DNA from: Duganella zoogloeoides
GTDB taxonomy: Bacteria; Pseudomonadota; Gammaproteobacteria; Burkholderiales; Burkholderiaceae_D
Length of the DNA stretch: 64,000 nt
Reading direction: 5' to 3'
Assembly: GCF_034479515.1 (NCBI RefSeq)
Contig: NZ_CP140152.1
Coordinates: forward strand, 2,480,001-2,544,000
Below are positions 1 through 8,910 of the stretch, piece by piece (the stretch's first letter is position 1; each line of letters starts with the position of its first letter). The notes beneath the pieces were generated by a model. It was not told the origin of the DNA. It was given only the letters and a program-made list of their open reading frames with translations, and searched no databases. The translations under genes and the position numbers were made by a program.

Positions 1-657
1 GCCCATATTGCCACCCACTTTGAGCACCACGTTCTTGCCGTTTTCCCGAAAAGTCCAGCCGCGCTGGCTGCCTTCGCTGCTGATCACCAGGCAGTTGTGA
101 CGCGCGAGGTCGGCCAGGGTTTCCGGCGTGCCGTGGCGCTTGAGATAGGAGGGCGCCGCCACCACCACCCGTTCGTTATCGGCCAGCTTGACGCTGACCA
201 GGCTGGAATCGGCCAGGCTGGCGATGCGGATCGCCACGTCGATGCCTTCACCGACGATGTCGGTCACGCGGTCGGTCATGTTCAGGGTGGCGGTGAGGTC
301 CTGGTGTTCGGCCAGGAAAGACGGCAGCAATGGCGCCACGTGCCGGCGGCCGAAACCGGCCGGCGCCGAGATCATCAGGTGGCCGGTGGCACGGGCGCTG
401 CGCTCAGCCACGGCTGATTCGGCTTCCTCGAGCTCGGCCAGGATGCGCTGGCAATCCTCGAGAAATGCCGTGCCCTCGTCGGTGAGGGCCAGCTTGCGCG
501 TGGTTCGTTGCAGCAATTTGACGCCGAGGCGCGCTTCGAGTGCATCGAGCCGGCGGCCGATCATGGCCGGCGCAATGCCTTCCGCGCGCGCGGCAGCCGA
601 CAGGCTGCCCCTGGCCACGACCTCGACAAAGGTGGAAATCTGTCTGAATTGTCCCAT
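1..657 (-). CDS. LysR-family transcriptional regulator (C-terminus outside window)
   Basis: Translating the minus strand from the ATG at 657 gives an uninterrupted frame running off the window edge (219 codons visible). The N-terminus has the LysR winged HTH: MGQFRQISTFVEVV, then SLSAAARAEGIAP, then RRLDALEARLGV, LLQRTTRKLALTDEG. The start of the effector-binding domain follows (HLMISAPAGFGRRHVAP and SLVSVKLADNERVVV). It is divergent from aceB across a 197-bp gap, the usual arrangement for a LysR protein controlling itself or its neighbour. The effector is unknown. About 80-90 C-terminal residues should lie beyond position 1. Confidence 0.9.
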   Translation of the reverse strand, partial: MGQFRQISTFVEVVARGSLSAAARAEGIAPAMIGRRLDALEARLGVKLLQRTTRKLALTDEGTAFLEDCQRILAELEEAESAVAERSARATGHLMISAPAGFGRRHVAPLLPSFLAEHQDLTATLNMTDRVTDIVGEGIDVAIRIASLADSSLVSVKLADNERVVVAAPSYLKRHGTPETLADLARHNCLVISSEGSQRGWTFRENGKNVVLKVGGNMG

Positions 658-854
658 CGTGAACTTTCTATCTGTGACAAAAACGCATGGATGAAGTGAT
701 ATTTAGTCTCGTTTGCGTAACTAAAGAGTGAATATACTGGAAAAAAAGCCATGGTGTCACCGAGCCGACACACTAAAAAAGAAACCGGCGTGCGCACTGT
801 GGCGATGCTTATAATTTGGTATGGAAGTTAACTTTTCTCTTGGAGATCTCGCAC

Positions 855-2462
855 ATGACGCTGCCTTCTGCTCAACCTCTTAATCTGCCCCAAGGCATGG
901 AAATTACCGGTGACATCAAACCCGGTTACGAAGCCATCCTCACCACCGAGGCGTTGAGCCTCGTGGTCAAGCTCACGCGCGAATTCGAGGCGCGTCGCCA
1001 GCAATTGCTGGCCGTGCGGGTAGAGCGCGCCAAGCGTCTGGACGCCGGCGAACGCCCCGACTTCCTGCCCGAGACTGCAGAAATCCGCAACGGCGACTGG
1101 ACCATCGCACCGATTCCCGCCGCGCTCGAATGCCGCCGCGTAGAAATCACCGGCCCGGTCGAACGCAAGATGGTGATCAACGCGCTCAACTCGGGCGCCG
1201 ACAGCTATATGACCGACTTCGAGGATTCCAATACGCCCAACTGGGATAACCAGATTACCGGCCAGATCAATATGAAGGATGCGGTACGCCGCACCATCTC
1301 GCTCGAGCAAAACGGCAAGTCGTACAAGCTCAACGACAAGGTCGCCACGCTGGTGGTACGCCCGCGCGGCTGGCACCTCGATGAAAAACACGTGCTGGTC
1401 GATGGCAAGCGCATTTCCGGCGGCATCTTCGACTTTGCCCTGTTCATGGTGCACAACGCCAAGGAGCAACTGGCGCGTGGCGCCGGCCCATATTTCTATC
1501 TGCCGAAAATGGAATCCCACCTCGAAGCGCGCCTGTGGAACGATATTTTCGTCATGACGCAAAACGAGTTGGGGCTGCCGCAGGGCACCATCAAGGCCAC
1601 CGTCCTGATCGAAACCATCCTGGCCGCGTTCGAGATGGACGAAATCCTGTACGAACTGCGGGAACACAGTTCGGGCCTGAACGCCGGCCGCTGGGATTAC
1701 ATCTTCTCGTGCATCAAGAAATTCAAGCTGGACAAGGACTTCTGCCTGGCCGACCGCGCCAAGGTGACGATGACCGCACCATTCATGCGTGCTTACGCGC
1801 TGCTGCTGCTCAAGACCTGCCACAAGCGCAAGGCACCGGCCATCGGCGGCATGGCGGCGCTGATTCCGATCAAGAACGATCCGGAGAAAAACGATGTCGC
1901 CATGGGCGGCGTGCGCAACGACAAGGCGCGCGACGCCACCGATGGCTACGATGGCGGCTGGGTCGCCCATCCGGGCCTGGTCGAACTGGCGATGGGGGAA
2001 TTTACCAAGGTGCTCGGTGACAAACCCAACCAGATCGACAAGCAACGCTCCGACATCGAGGTCACGCGCGAGCAACTGCTCGACTTCAAGCCCGAGGCCC
2101 CGATTACCGAGGCTGGCCTGCGCTACAACATCAATGTCGGCATCCACTACCTCGGCAGCTGGCTGGCAGGCAATGGCTGCGTACCGATCCACAACCTGAT
2201 GGAAGATGCTGCGACAGCCGAGATCAGCCGTTCGCAAGTATGGCAATGGATCCGTTCCGACAAGGGCGTGCTGGAAGACGGCCGCAAGGTCACGGCCGAC
2301 ATGGTGCGGGCGATGATTCCGGAAGAGCTGGCCAAGGTGCAGCGCGATGCGCCCGGTGGCGACGGCCCGACTTATCCGCGCGCCGCGCAAATCTTCGAAG
2401 ATATGTCCACCTCGACCGAGTTTGCCGAATTCCTGACCTTGCCGCTGTACGAAGAAATCTAA
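855..2462 (+). CDS. aceB: Malate synthase A
   Basis: Cytosolic enzyme of the glyoxylate shunt, condensing glyoxylate with acetyl-CoA to malate. The 535-residue length is typical of the AceB (isoform A) family. Recognisable blocks include FEDSNTPNWDNQITGQINMK near residue 120, VRPRGWHLDEKH, FYLPKMESHLEARLWND, KATVLIETILAAFEMDEILY and RWDYIFSCIKK. The late block GGMAALIPIK is followed by VAHPGLVELA. The ATG at 855 is chosen over an upstream in-frame codon at 816 because TTGGAGA precedes it at normal spacing. It lies divergent from the LysR gene and convergent with gloB. Confidence 0.97.
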   Translation: MTLPSAQPLNLPQGMEITGDIKPGYEAILTTEALSLVVKLTREFEARRQQLLAVRVERAKRLDAGERPDFLPETAEIRNGDWTIAPIPAALECRRVEITGPVERKMVINALNSGADSYMTDFEDSNTPNWDNQITGQINMKDAVRRTISLEQNGKSYKLNDKVATLVVRPRGWHLDEKHVLVDGKRISGGIFDFALFMVHNAKEQLARGAGPYFYLPKMESHLEARLWNDIFVMTQNELGLPQGTIKATVLIETILAAFEMDEILYELREHSSGLNAGRWDYIFSCIKKFKLDKDFCLADRAKVTMTAPFMRAYALLLLKTCHKRKAPAIGGMAALIPIKNDPEKNDVAMGGVRNDKARDATDGYDGGWVAHPGLVELAMGEFTKVLGDKPNQIDKQRSDIEVTREQLLDFKPEAPITEAGLRYNINVGIHYLGSWLAGNGCVPIHNLMEDAATAEISRSQVWQWIRSDKGVLEDGRKVTADMVRAMIPEELAKVQRDAPGGDGPTYPRAAQIFEDMSTSTEFAEFLTLPLYEEI

Positions 2463-2510
2463 CGGGATGCTCAGCTGTTAGCCTTCAATCCGCCATCCTC
2501 GCGCACGCGG

Positions 2511-2550
2511 GGATCCATGCGCCGCACGCAATCGTGCGGCGCATGGATCC
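2511..2550. repeat. REP-like perfect palindrome between convergent genes
   Basis: Two 18-bp arms (2511-2528 and 2533-2550) are exact reverse complements around a CAAT spacer. A smaller dyad, CCTCGCGCACGCGGGG, touches its left side. It lies between the convergent genes aceB and gloB. There is no T-run next to either arm, so it is not a standard intrinsic terminator. The form is that of a REP-type intergenic palindrome, although it could still stop or stabilise transcripts. Confidence 0.7.
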
Positions 2551-2589
2551 TGCTGACAGGCGGCTTTGCCCGCCCTCGCTGCAGTCACC

Positions 2590-3396
2590 TCAAAAATCGT
2601 TCTTCCACAAGCGCAAAGCCGTAAACGTCGCCAGCGGGGTGTCGATCTTGTCGAGCTTGCCAGCCTTCACCAATTCCTGGGCGATTGCCGGTTCGCGGTA
2701 GCGCAGGAAAGGGTTGGTGGCCTTTTCGATCGCGATCGTGCTGGGCACGGTGGGCAGGTTGTGCTCGCGCTTGTCGGTCTCTACTTTTACCCTTTCCTGC
2801 AGTGCCACGTTATCGGGCTCGACCACGCGCGCGAAGCGCAGGTTGGATAGGGTATATTCATGGGCGCAGTACACCTTGGTATCATCGGGCAGCGCGGCCA
2901 GCTTGCCGAGTGAGCTGATCATCTGCGCGGGCGTGCCTTCGAACAGCCTTCCGCAGCCGCCGGCAAACAGGGTGTCACCGCAGAATAGCCAGGTGGGCTC
3001 GGCATCGAGCGGTGCGCGCACGTAGGCGATATGGCCCATGGTGTGACCCGGCACATCGAGTACGCTCACGCGCAACGCCAGGCCCGGCACGTCGATGTGC
3101 TTGCCTTCACCGACGGGCAGGGTGACGGTGGCGATGCTCTCGTTGCGCGGGCCGTAAACGGGAACCTGGTAATGCTGTAATAATTCGGGAACGCCGCCGA
3201 TGTGGTCAGCGTGATGGTGGGTCAGTAGAATGGCGGTGAGCCTGAGGCCGTGTTCTTTGAGCGCGGCCAGGACCGGTTTGGCTTCACCGGGATCGACGAC
3301 GGCAGCGTGCACGCCGTCATGGATCAGCCACAGGTAGTTGTCTTTAAACGCTGGAATCGTAAGAACACTGAGAGCTTGTTGAGAAGATATGGTCAT
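2590..3396 (-). CDS. gloB: Hydroxyacylglutathione hydrolase (glyoxalase II)
   Basis: Hydrolyses S-lactoylglutathione to lactate and glutathione, the second step of methylglyoxal detoxification. The metallo-beta-lactamase signature [10 protein letters not shown] lies near residues 59-68. Further metal ligands are in [11 protein letters not shown] and [17 protein letters not shown], and KVYCAHEYT follows. The C-terminal HAGH region carries [19 protein letters not shown]. The length of 268 residues is normal for the family. It is divergent from the methyltransferase gene with only 20 bp between starts. The grouping with rnhA and dnaQ matches the conserved proteobacterial cluster. Confidence 0.96.
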   Translation of the reverse strand: MTISSQQALSVLTIPAFKDNYLWLIHDGVHAAVVDPGEAKPVLAALKEHGLRLTAILLTHHHADHIGGVPELLQHYQVPVYGPRNESIATVTLPVGEGKHIDVPGLALRVSVLDVPGHTMGHIAYVRAPLDAEPTWLFCGDTLFAGGCGRLFEGTPAQMISSLGKLAALPDDTKVYCAHEYTLSNLRFARVVEPDNVALQERVKVETDKREHNLPTVPSTIAIEKATNPFLRYREPAIAQELVKAGKLDKIDTPLATFTALRLWKNDF

Positions 3397-3416
3397 TGGA
3401 TCGCTAAAGGCTGGAC

Positions 3417-4262
3417 ATGGATAAAGCAGGTTCGGAGCAATCCATTATAGCGCTGGAAGGCTGGCTGCAAACGCCCGCCGGTGTGTACATGCGTGCGTGG
3501 GAACAAACATGTTTAGATAATTTAACGGTAGATATTTTCGGCTACAACGCGGTGCAGATCGGCCTGCCGCAAATCGACGCGCTGGCCGCCAACCGCATGC
3601 CCAACAAGTGGTTGGTAGACCGCAAGGTACGGCCGGAAAACATCGCGCCAACCCCGCTGTCCGCACCGGCCGGCACCATGGCCACGATGACCGGACCGGT
3701 GATTGCCATGCCGCCGGCGCGGCCCGTCTCGCTCACCTGCGATTTCACCGAACTGCCGTTCGCCTCGCACAGCCTGGACCTGGTCGTGCTGCCGCACGTG
3801 CTCGAGTTCTCCACCGACCCGCACCAGGTGCTGCGCGAGGTCGAGCGGGTGCTGATACCCGAAGGGCAGGTGATCATTTGCGGTTTCAATCCCGCCAGCC
3901 TGTGGGGTGCGCGCCATGTGCTGCGACGCGTGGGTGGCGCCTCATTCCTGCCGCCCACGGAATCACTGATTACCATGCCGCGCATGAAGGACTGGCTGAA
4001 ATTATTGAATATGGGCGACAGCCACAGCCACCTCGGCTGCTACGCGCCCGCCTGCCGCACAGAAAAATGGCTGCAACGCTATGCATTCATGGATAATGCC
4101 GGTCCGCGCTGGTGGCCGTTCTTTGGCGGCGTGTATATCATCCAGGCCATCAAGCGCGTGAAAGGCATGCATCTGATCGGCCCGGCGTGGGCCAAGAAAT
4201 CGGCAACGGCCCCGGCGGTCGTGCCGGCAACCAACAAAAGACGGGAACAGCAGGATGGATAA
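3417..4262 (+). CDS. Class I SAM-dependent methyltransferase (YafS-like)
   Basis: The core resembles a methyltransferase domain: [20 protein letters not shown] followed by [20 protein letters not shown] and [11 protein letters not shown]. This is the post-motif-I to motif-III stretch of the Methyltransf_11/25 type. The glycine-rich motif I is weak. The position between gloB and rnhA is that of yafS in E. coli, so an orthologous role is likely, but the substrate is unknown. The 3' end overlaps rnhA by 8 bp, suggesting co-translation. Confidence 0.85.
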   Translation: MDKAGSEQSIIALEGWLQTPAGVYMRAWEQTCLDNLTVDIFGYNAVQIGLPQIDALAANRMPNKWLVDRKVRPENIAPTPLSAPAGTMATMTGPVIAMPPARPVSLTCDFTELPFASHSLDLVVLPHVLEFSTDPHQVLREVERVLIPEGQVIICGFNPASLWGARHVLRRVGGASFLPPTESLITMPRMKDWLKLLNMGDSHSHLGCYAPACRTEKWLQRYAFMDNAGPRWWPFFGGVYIIQAIKRVKGMHLIGPAWAKKSATAPAVVPATNKRREQQDG

Positions 4263-4704
4263 GGTCGAAATTTTTACTGACGGCGCATGCAAGGGCAACC
4301 CTGGTCTCGGCGGCTGGGGCGCATTCCTGGTGGCTGGCAACTCCGAGAAAGAAATCTGCGGCGGCACGCGCGACACCACCAACAACCGCATGGAATTGCA
4401 GGCGGTGATCGAAGCGCTGAGCATCCTCAAGCGCCCCTGCGACGTCGTGCTGCACACCGACAGCCAGTACGTGCAAAAGGGCATCAGCGAGTGGATCCAC
4501 GGCTGGAAAGCGCGCGGCTGGAAAACCGCGTCCAAGGAACCGGTCAAGAACGAAGACCTGTGGAAGGCGCTCGATATCGCGCAAGCGCTGCACACGGTGG
4601 AATGGCGCTGGGTGCGCGGCCACAATGGCCACCCCGGCAACGAACGCGCCGACATGCTGGCCAACCGCGGCGTCGAAGTGGCGCGCGCCGCCAGTAAAAA
4701 GTAA
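4255..4704 (+). CDS. rnhA: Ribonuclease HI
   Basis: Degrades the RNA strand of RNA-DNA hybrids. The four catalytic acidic residues are visible: [11 protein letters not shown] (Asp9), NNRMELQAV (Glu), [12 protein letters not shown] (Asp) and [10 protein letters not shown] (Asp). The basic handle, [17 protein letters not shown], is present as in E. coli RNase HI. The length of 149 residues is close to the 155 of E. coli. The start overlaps the upstream methyltransferase by 8 bp, and dnaQ follows after about 54 bp. Confidence 0.97.
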   Translation: MDKVEIFTDGACKGNPGLGGWGAFLVAGNSEKEICGGTRDTTNNRMELQAVIEALSILKRPCDVVLHTDSQYVQKGISEWIHGWKARGWKTASKEPVKNEDLWKALDIAQALHTVEWRWVRGHNGHPGNERADMLANRGVEVARAASKK

Positions 4705-4758
4705 AACCGGCCGGCCTGTTATACTAGCCCGCTTGTCTGTAGCAATCACCGAAACACT

Positions 4759-5475
4759 ATGCGCCAAATCGTACTCGATACCGAAACCACCGGCATCAAT
4801 CCCAAGCTGGGCAACCGCATCATCGAGATTGGCTGTGTCGAACTCGAAAACCGCATGCTGACGGGGAATAACTTCCACGTCTACATCAATCCCGACCGCG
4901 ATTCGGAAGAGGGTGCGCTCAACGTCCACGGCCTGACCACCGAATTCCTGAGCGACAAGCCACGCTTCCACGAAATCGTCGAAGACTTGCGCGCCTACAT
5001 CCAAGGCGCGGAAGTGATCATCCACAACGCGCCGTTCGACCTGGGATTCCTCAACCACGAATTCAAGCTGCTGAACCTGCCGGACTTCAGCAGTCACATC
5101 AGCAGCGTGATCGACACCCTGGTGCAAGCGAAAGAATTGCACCCCGGCAAACGCAACTCGCTCGACGCGCTCTGCGACCGCTACGGCATCTCCAACGCCC
5201 ACCGCAAGCTGCACGGCGCGCTGCTCGACTCGGAGTTGCTGGCCGACGTCTACCTGGCCATGACACGCGGCCAGAACAGCCTGGGCATGGATGTGGAAGA
5301 AGTGAAACCGGCCGGCAGCGAATTGCTGGCGCCGGTAGCCATGGCCGACATCATCTTCCTGCCAGCCTCGGACGACGAACTGGCAGCGCACGTGGAAGCG
5401 CTGGCCGGGCTGGACAAGGCTGTCAAAGGACAATGCATCTGGACTGCCGCCATGGCGCCGCAGTTGCCGGCGTGA
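4759..5475 (+). CDS. dnaQ: DNA polymerase III epsilon subunit (3'-5' proofreading exonuclease)
   Basis: DEDDh exonuclease that proofreads within the replicase core. Exo I is LDTETTGINP (residues 5-14), Exo II is HNAPFDLGFLNHE, and Exo III is HGALLDSELLADVY. The 238 residues are close to the E. coli length of 243. The C-terminal tail (DELAAHVEALAGLDK) is the region that normally binds the alpha subunit. It is adjacent to rnhA, as in other proteobacteria, and followed by a tRNA gene. Confidence 0.96.
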   Translation: MRQIVLDTETTGINPKLGNRIIEIGCVELENRMLTGNNFHVYINPDRDSEEGALNVHGLTTEFLSDKPRFHEIVEDLRAYIQGAEVIIHNAPFDLGFLNHEFKLLNLPDFSSHISSVIDTLVQAKELHPGKRNSLDALCDRYGISNAHRKLHGALLDSELLADVYLAMTRGQNSLGMDVEEVKPAGSELLAPVAMADIIFLPASDDELAAHVEALAGLDKAVKGQCIWTAAMAPQLPA

Positions 5476-5547
5476 GGGATAACGGAAGAATTTTCACGTT
5501 GGCCCTTCCATTTTGACTGGGACGTATCGTATAATTCGCCTCGCTTC

Positions 5548-5622
5548 GGGAGGTTAGCTCAGGGGTAGAGCACTGCATTCACACTGCAGGGGTCGCAAGT
5601 TCGAAACTTGCACTTCCCACCA
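5548..5622 (+). tRNA. tRNA-Val (anticodon CAC)
   Basis: The cloverleaf folds fully: acceptor GGGAGGT paired with ACTTCCC, D-arm GCTC/GAGC, anticodon stem CTGCA/TGCAG with loop TTCACAC, T-arm GCAAG-TTCGAAA-CTTGC, and encoded ACCA. The anticodon CAC reads GUG (valine). The gene is intact, ends 86 bp before the integrase stop codon, and is the likely integration site of the prophage. Confidence 0.97.
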
Positions 5623-5708
5623 GAATATGTATCAAAATCAGGTACTTAAGAGAATCCAGCCATTGACCGGCTGGATTTTTTTTGCCTTGTGTAATTAGCC
5701 TGTGTAAT
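5590..5708. other. Probable attL region (tRNA 3' end and flank)
   Basis: A tyrosine integrase gene converges on tRNA-Val, and everything beyond it is phage. The core is therefore expected in the 3' half of the tRNA, as is common for tyrosine integrases. The right copy is not in the window, so the exact core cannot be fixed from this sequence. Confidence 0.55.
5653..5683 (+). terminator. Intrinsic terminator after tRNA-Val
   Basis: AATCCAGCC pairs with GGCTGGATT across a 7-nt loop and is followed by eight T residues. Confidence 0.85.
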
Positions 5709-6725
5709 TTAGTTTTTTGCCTGAATCGGTGCAACCAGATCTGAAAGCTTACCTAACGCCGATCGCTGCGCGTCCACCTGCAGGTGAGCATATCTCTGCG
5801 TTGTCTGGACGTTACTATGCCCTAGAATTTTGCTGATTGTATAGAGATCAACACCCAGGCTTAGCATGATGCTGGCGCACGAGTGCCGGAGGTCGTGAAA
5901 ATTCACATGCTCTTTCCCGGCCTTGACCCGAGCGCGGCGCCAAGCTGACTTCACTCCATCGGGCGCTAAGTCGAGAGGGAAGAACTCTAGCCAAGGTCTC
6001 AAGGCAGGTATTATCGGAATTACCCGAGTTCGAAGAGTTTTGGTGTGACTGGCAGGCAGAGTAATTGTGTCGCTGCCGATGTGCTCGGCGCGGATTTTGC
6101 ACAGTTCACCCCTCCGGGCCCCAGTTAGAAGCGCAGCCCAAATGGCAGCCTGCGCCGGCTTGCTGCAGTATTGAGCAATATCTCTTACCTCATCCACCGT
6201 CAAAAACACCTCTCGTTTATTGCTTACCCTTACAGACTCGATACGTAGCCCGTGATTTTCGTGTGTGATCCGACGCTTCCATGCGAGAGTCAATCCTTTC
6301 TTGACGCAAGCCAGCGACCGGTTGATGGTGGCTGGCGCGTACGCCGGCTTCATGGATTTTGTTTTCGGATCCTCGATCAACTTGCTCATGTCCCGGATAA
6401 CCTTGTCCGCAAATTCCTGGGCTTGACTCGCACGAAAGCTTGCTGCCCAGGGCTTCAGGCGCATGATATGGTGCTTGGATGAGTCAGCGCTGCGCAATTG
6501 AGAGGCGTGCTCTAAGTATATTTCCAAAATCTGCAGCATAGGCGGGTCACCTGGAATGGCTACTTGCTTGGCTTTTGGCGCGCGCGCCACTGCCGCGCGC
6601 AACTCAGCTTCAACTAGCTTGGCATCACGCGCAGTTGCGCCTTCCGGCAGTATTCGGTGAACTCTTTTCCCGGCGACCATGATCCCGACGTGTTTGCGGC
6701 CGTTTTTGTCGTCCCAGATGGACAT
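5709..6725 (-). CDS. int: Tyrosine-type phage integrase
   Basis: Site-specific recombinase for prophage integration and excision; 338 residues. Catalytic residues of the C-terminal domain are visible: Arg in LLTGARRGELCKI, His and Arg in FHDLRHSCASIML, His in ILGHSNVQTTQ, and the tyrosine nucleophile in QRYAHL. The N-terminus (WDDKNGRKHVGIMVAGKRVH) looks like an arm-type DNA-binding domain, followed by a core-binding domain. The ATG at 6725 (MSIWDDK) is preferred because the longer frame upstream has no family character. The upstream HTH gene overlaps it by 112 bp. Confidence 0.95.
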   Translation of the reverse strand: MSIWDDKNGRKHVGIMVAGKRVHRILPEGATARDAKLVEAELRAAVARAPKAKQVAIPGDPPMLQILEIYLEHASQLRSADSSKHHIMRLKPWAASFRASQAQEFADKVIRDMSKLIEDPKTKSMKPAYAPATINRSLACVKKGLTLAWKRRITHENHGLRIESVRVSNKREVFLTVDEVRDIAQYCSKPAQAAIWAALLTGARRGELCKIRAEHIGSDTITLPASHTKTLRTRVIPIIPALRPWLEFFPLDLAPDGVKSAWRRARVKAGKEHVNFHDLRHSCASIMLSLGVDLYTISKILGHSNVQTTQRYAHLQVDAQRSALGKLSDLVAPIQAKN

Positions 6726-6952
6726 AATTGATTTTCCTTTAACCACTTCTTGCATTCCGCCAGGTCGTAGCGCTTCGATCTCGCGCCCACTGGCGTGTAC
6801 GGCATTCCCTGTTGTTCGAGCCGCCGGATTGTAGACTCGCTCACGCTCAGCGCGGTGCAAATCTGTTGTCGATTAAGCTCGCCCATCGGGCTTTTGTTTT
6901 TGCTGGCCACCAACTCCGCAATGCGGGCCAGTTCGTTTTCGTCGAATTTCAC
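6614..6952 (-). CDS. Excisionase-like MerR-type HTH protein
   Basis: A 112-residue protein with a GTG start at 6952, preceded by GGAG at 8 nt and overlapping the upstream gene as GTGA. The central part reads RQQICTALSVSESTIRRLEQ, then KRYDLAECKKWLKEN, the winged-helix layout of excisionases and AlpA/MerR-like phage proteins. It sits directly upstream of int and overlaps its 5' end by 112 bp, where Xis usually lies. The role as recombination directionality factor is inferred from position and fold. Confidence 0.75.
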   Translation of the reverse strand: MKFDENELARIAELVASKNKSPMGELNRQQICTALSVSESTIRRLEQQGMPYTPVGARSKRYDLAECKKWLKENQLCPSGTTKTAANTSGSWSPGKEFTEYCRKAQLRVMPS

Positions 6953-7320
6953 GGTGGCGTCTCCAGGTTGGATGCCGCAGCTGGGCATGAACTGCGGGGC
7001 TGACCAGGCAAGTTGCTGCCCGTGCAGTCGTGGCGGTGGTCGTTCGCGCGCGGGCAGCGTTTGTTGCCGCACGTGGGGCACAGCACCATGCGCGAGTCGA
7101 GCAGCGTCACCGGCCGGCAGGTGGTGCACCAGCACGCTGACATCAGCTTGGCCGGCGCCAGTGCCGAGGCGGGCACCGGCGCCGCGCTTACCGCCGCATC
7201 CCACTCCTTGCGGCAATCGTCCAAGCTGGCGCGCAGTTCCACCGGCAAGGCGTCGCTTTGCGACAAGTTGTAGGCAAGGTTGGCCAGCTTGGCGCCGGCA
7301 TTACGGATGGCGTCCATCAT
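6949..7320 (-). CDS. Small cysteine-rich (zinc-ribbon) phage protein
   Basis: 123 residues with an alanine-rich N-terminal half and a cysteine/histidine cluster: CWCTTCRPV, then CPTCGNKRCPR, then NDHRHDC. The spacing suggests one or two zinc sites of the kind found in small early phage proteins. It is coupled on both sides by 4-bp overlaps (7317-7320 and 6949-6952), so it is a genuine operon member. Function unknown. Confidence 0.8.
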   Translation of the reverse strand: MMDAIRNAGAKLANLAYNLSQSDALPVELRASLDDCRKEWDAAVSAAPVPASALAPAKLMSACWCTTCRPVTLLDSRMVLCPTCGNKRCPRANDHRHDCTGSNLPGQPRSSCPAAASNLETPP

Positions 7321-8573
7321 GCATTGCCTTTCAGGTCGAATGCGAACCTGGCGCCCGCGCCAAAAGCTTTGCGGATCAGATCATCGACAGGGTCGTCGCT
7401 GGGGTAGCCTTCCTGATCGCAAAATGCGACAAGCGCCGCATCGATGGTCGCTGCATAATTCGCAGGCGCTGGCAATGGCGAGTGCTTCGGCTTTGCCGCC
7501 TGCTTGGCGCGGATCGATTCCACCTTCGTCCAGATGCGCGCCAGTTCGACCTCGGCGGCTTGGTGCATGTCCAAGCCATTGGCAAGGCACAGCGCCGCCA
7601 GCGTGACCATCACGCCACCAACCTCCTGCGCCGGCTCGCCGACTGGCCGGCCATACACATAGTCCACCAACTGGTGCGCCTCGCTTGGCGTCATGCCGCA
7701 GGCCTGCACCAGTTCCGTAGATTCTTCGAAGAAGCGGTGGTTGCGCTCCTTCGTGTCGGCGGAAATCTCGGCGCCGAAGCACGCCATCATCCACGGCTGC
7801 ACGCGCTGCTGGAAGGGCTGCACGCTGGTGGCAGGAGCAGTGGCGGCGAAGAGGGCGCGCCAATCTTCGACTTCCAGACGCATGCACTCGATTTTCGCCG
7901 GCGACCTAACTCCATGGTTGTAGCGGTCCTGCCACCGTTGTACGTGCGGCGCAGGCTGCTGCACTGGCTGAGCACCAGCTGGTGGCTGGGCGAACATGCG
8001 CTTAGCAATTTGCTCAACTTTGTATGCAATGCGAAAGCGCGCATCAACTACCGGGCCGGTCTTATCGGCGCTACGCATGTTTTCCGCAGCACTGAAAAGA
8101 ACCTGTGCATCCTCGATATCGAAGTCCTTCACTACAACAGCGGCGCCCGGCGCAGGCTGCTGAGCATGCGGAGCGCCGCGCAGTTGCTCGATGTACTCGA
8201 TCAGGCTGTCCGTGGTCGGGCCGCCGCCTTTCATGTCGTCAATCCACTTCGGTAGCGGCTGCGTGCGCGCCAGCAGTTCCTCGCCGCTCACCAGCGGGAT
8301 GGCCACGGTCTCGGCGCCGTATGCTTGGCGTGCGAGGGCGATGAGTTCGAGCACGGCAGACGGATTGGCGGCGGCGATATGCGCTGCGTTGCATGCCATT
8401 TCGTCGAGTCGCATCCAAACCGCGCCAGTCGCCATTGCCAACTGGTTCTGGCCCTTACCATTCGCGTACTGCTGAACTGGTCCTCCAATCACTGCCCCGT
8501 GGCGATTCAGTTCCCACGGCCCCGGCGTTGCCGCGCGCGCCAGCGCTTCCAATTCGTTCAGATCGATTTTCAT
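7317..8573 (-). CDS. Ea22-like / MazG-like fusion protein
   Basis: 418 residues with two recognisable parts. Residues 1-90 (ALARAATPGPWE, then AAHIAAANPSAVLELIAL) resemble the Ead/Ea22 family of early phage proteins. Residues about 230-350 resemble the MazG-like dATP/dGTP pyrophosphohydrolase fold: QRVQPWMMACFGAEI, ERNHRFFEESTELVQ, GEPAQEVGGVMVTLAALC. The acidic EE-x3-E and E-V-G-G-V segments would bind Mg2+. A role in clearing or reshaping the dNTP pool is inferred. It is translationally coupled to both neighbours. Confidence 0.8.
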   Translation of the reverse strand: MKIDLNELEALARAATPGPWELNRHGAVIGGPVQQYANGKGQNQLAMATGAVWMRLDEMACNAAHIAAANPSAVLELIALARQAYGAETVAIPLVSGEELLARTQPLPKWIDDMKGGGPTTDSLIEYIEQLRGAPHAQQPAPGAAVVVKDFDIEDAQVLFSAAENMRSADKTGPVVDARFRIAYKVEQIAKRMFAQPPAGAQPVQQPAPHVQRWQDRYNHGVRSPAKIECMRLEVEDWRALFAATAPATSVQPFQQRVQPWMMACFGAEISADTKERNHRFFEESTELVQACGMTPSEAHQLVDYVYGRPVGEPAQEVGGVMVTLAALCLANGLDMHQAAEVELARIWTKVESIRAKQAAKPKHSPLPAPANYAATIDAALVAFCDQEGYPSDDPVDDLIRKAFGAGARFAFDLKGNA

Positions 8574-8812
8574 GTAGGTTGCTCCAATATCGTTATGTCA
8601 CATGGCCGCACCGGCTCGGCGCGCCCCTTGAGGTAGATCAGCATTTCCGCATCACCATCGTGGTGGCAGTAGGTGCTGACGAAATGCTTTGCGCCGTTGA
8701 TTCCCACCGCCTGGCATCGCTGCCGCGCGCGGATGATGCGCAGGTCGTGGTCGTCGGCCAGATCCTGCGCGGTCTTGACGCGCTCGGCCGGCACCTGGTC
8801 GCGCGCGCTCAC
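8570..8812 (-). CDS. Hypothetical early phage protein
   Basis: 80 residues, GTG start at 8812, with 4-bp overlaps to both neighbours. It begins with a helical segment (RVKTAQDLADDHDLRIIRAR) and has a compact C-terminal half rich in His and Cys (AKHFVSTYCHHDGDAEMLIY). No family recognised. The frame is supported by coupling and codon use. Confidence 0.7.
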   Translation of the reverse strand: MSARDQVPAERVKTAQDLADDHDLRIIRARQRCQAVGINGAKHFVSTYCHHDGDAEMLIYLKGRAEPVRPCDITILEQPT

Positions 8813-8910
8813 TTCGACATCCAGTCGCAGAGCAGGGCGGCCATCGCCAGGCCGTACAGCTTGAGGGCGCCGATGCAGACGACGCGGCGGGCGGTGGTAC
8901 TGCTGATCAT
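8809..8910 (-). CDS. Very small hydrophobic protein
   Basis: 33 residues: MISSTTARRVVC, then a hydrophobic run IGALKLYGLAMAALLCDW, then MSK. It starts at ATG 8910 inside the stop of the upstream gene (ATGA) and ends inside the GTGA start of the downstream gene. This precise double coupling is the evidence that such a short frame is real. Probably a single-pass membrane peptide. Confidence 0.6.
   Translation of the reverse strand: MISSTTARRVVCIGALKLYGLAMAALLCDWMSK

Noticed and set aside
828..2390. 520-codon minus-strand open frame
   Set aside because: Lies fully antisense to aceB and has no protein-like motifs.
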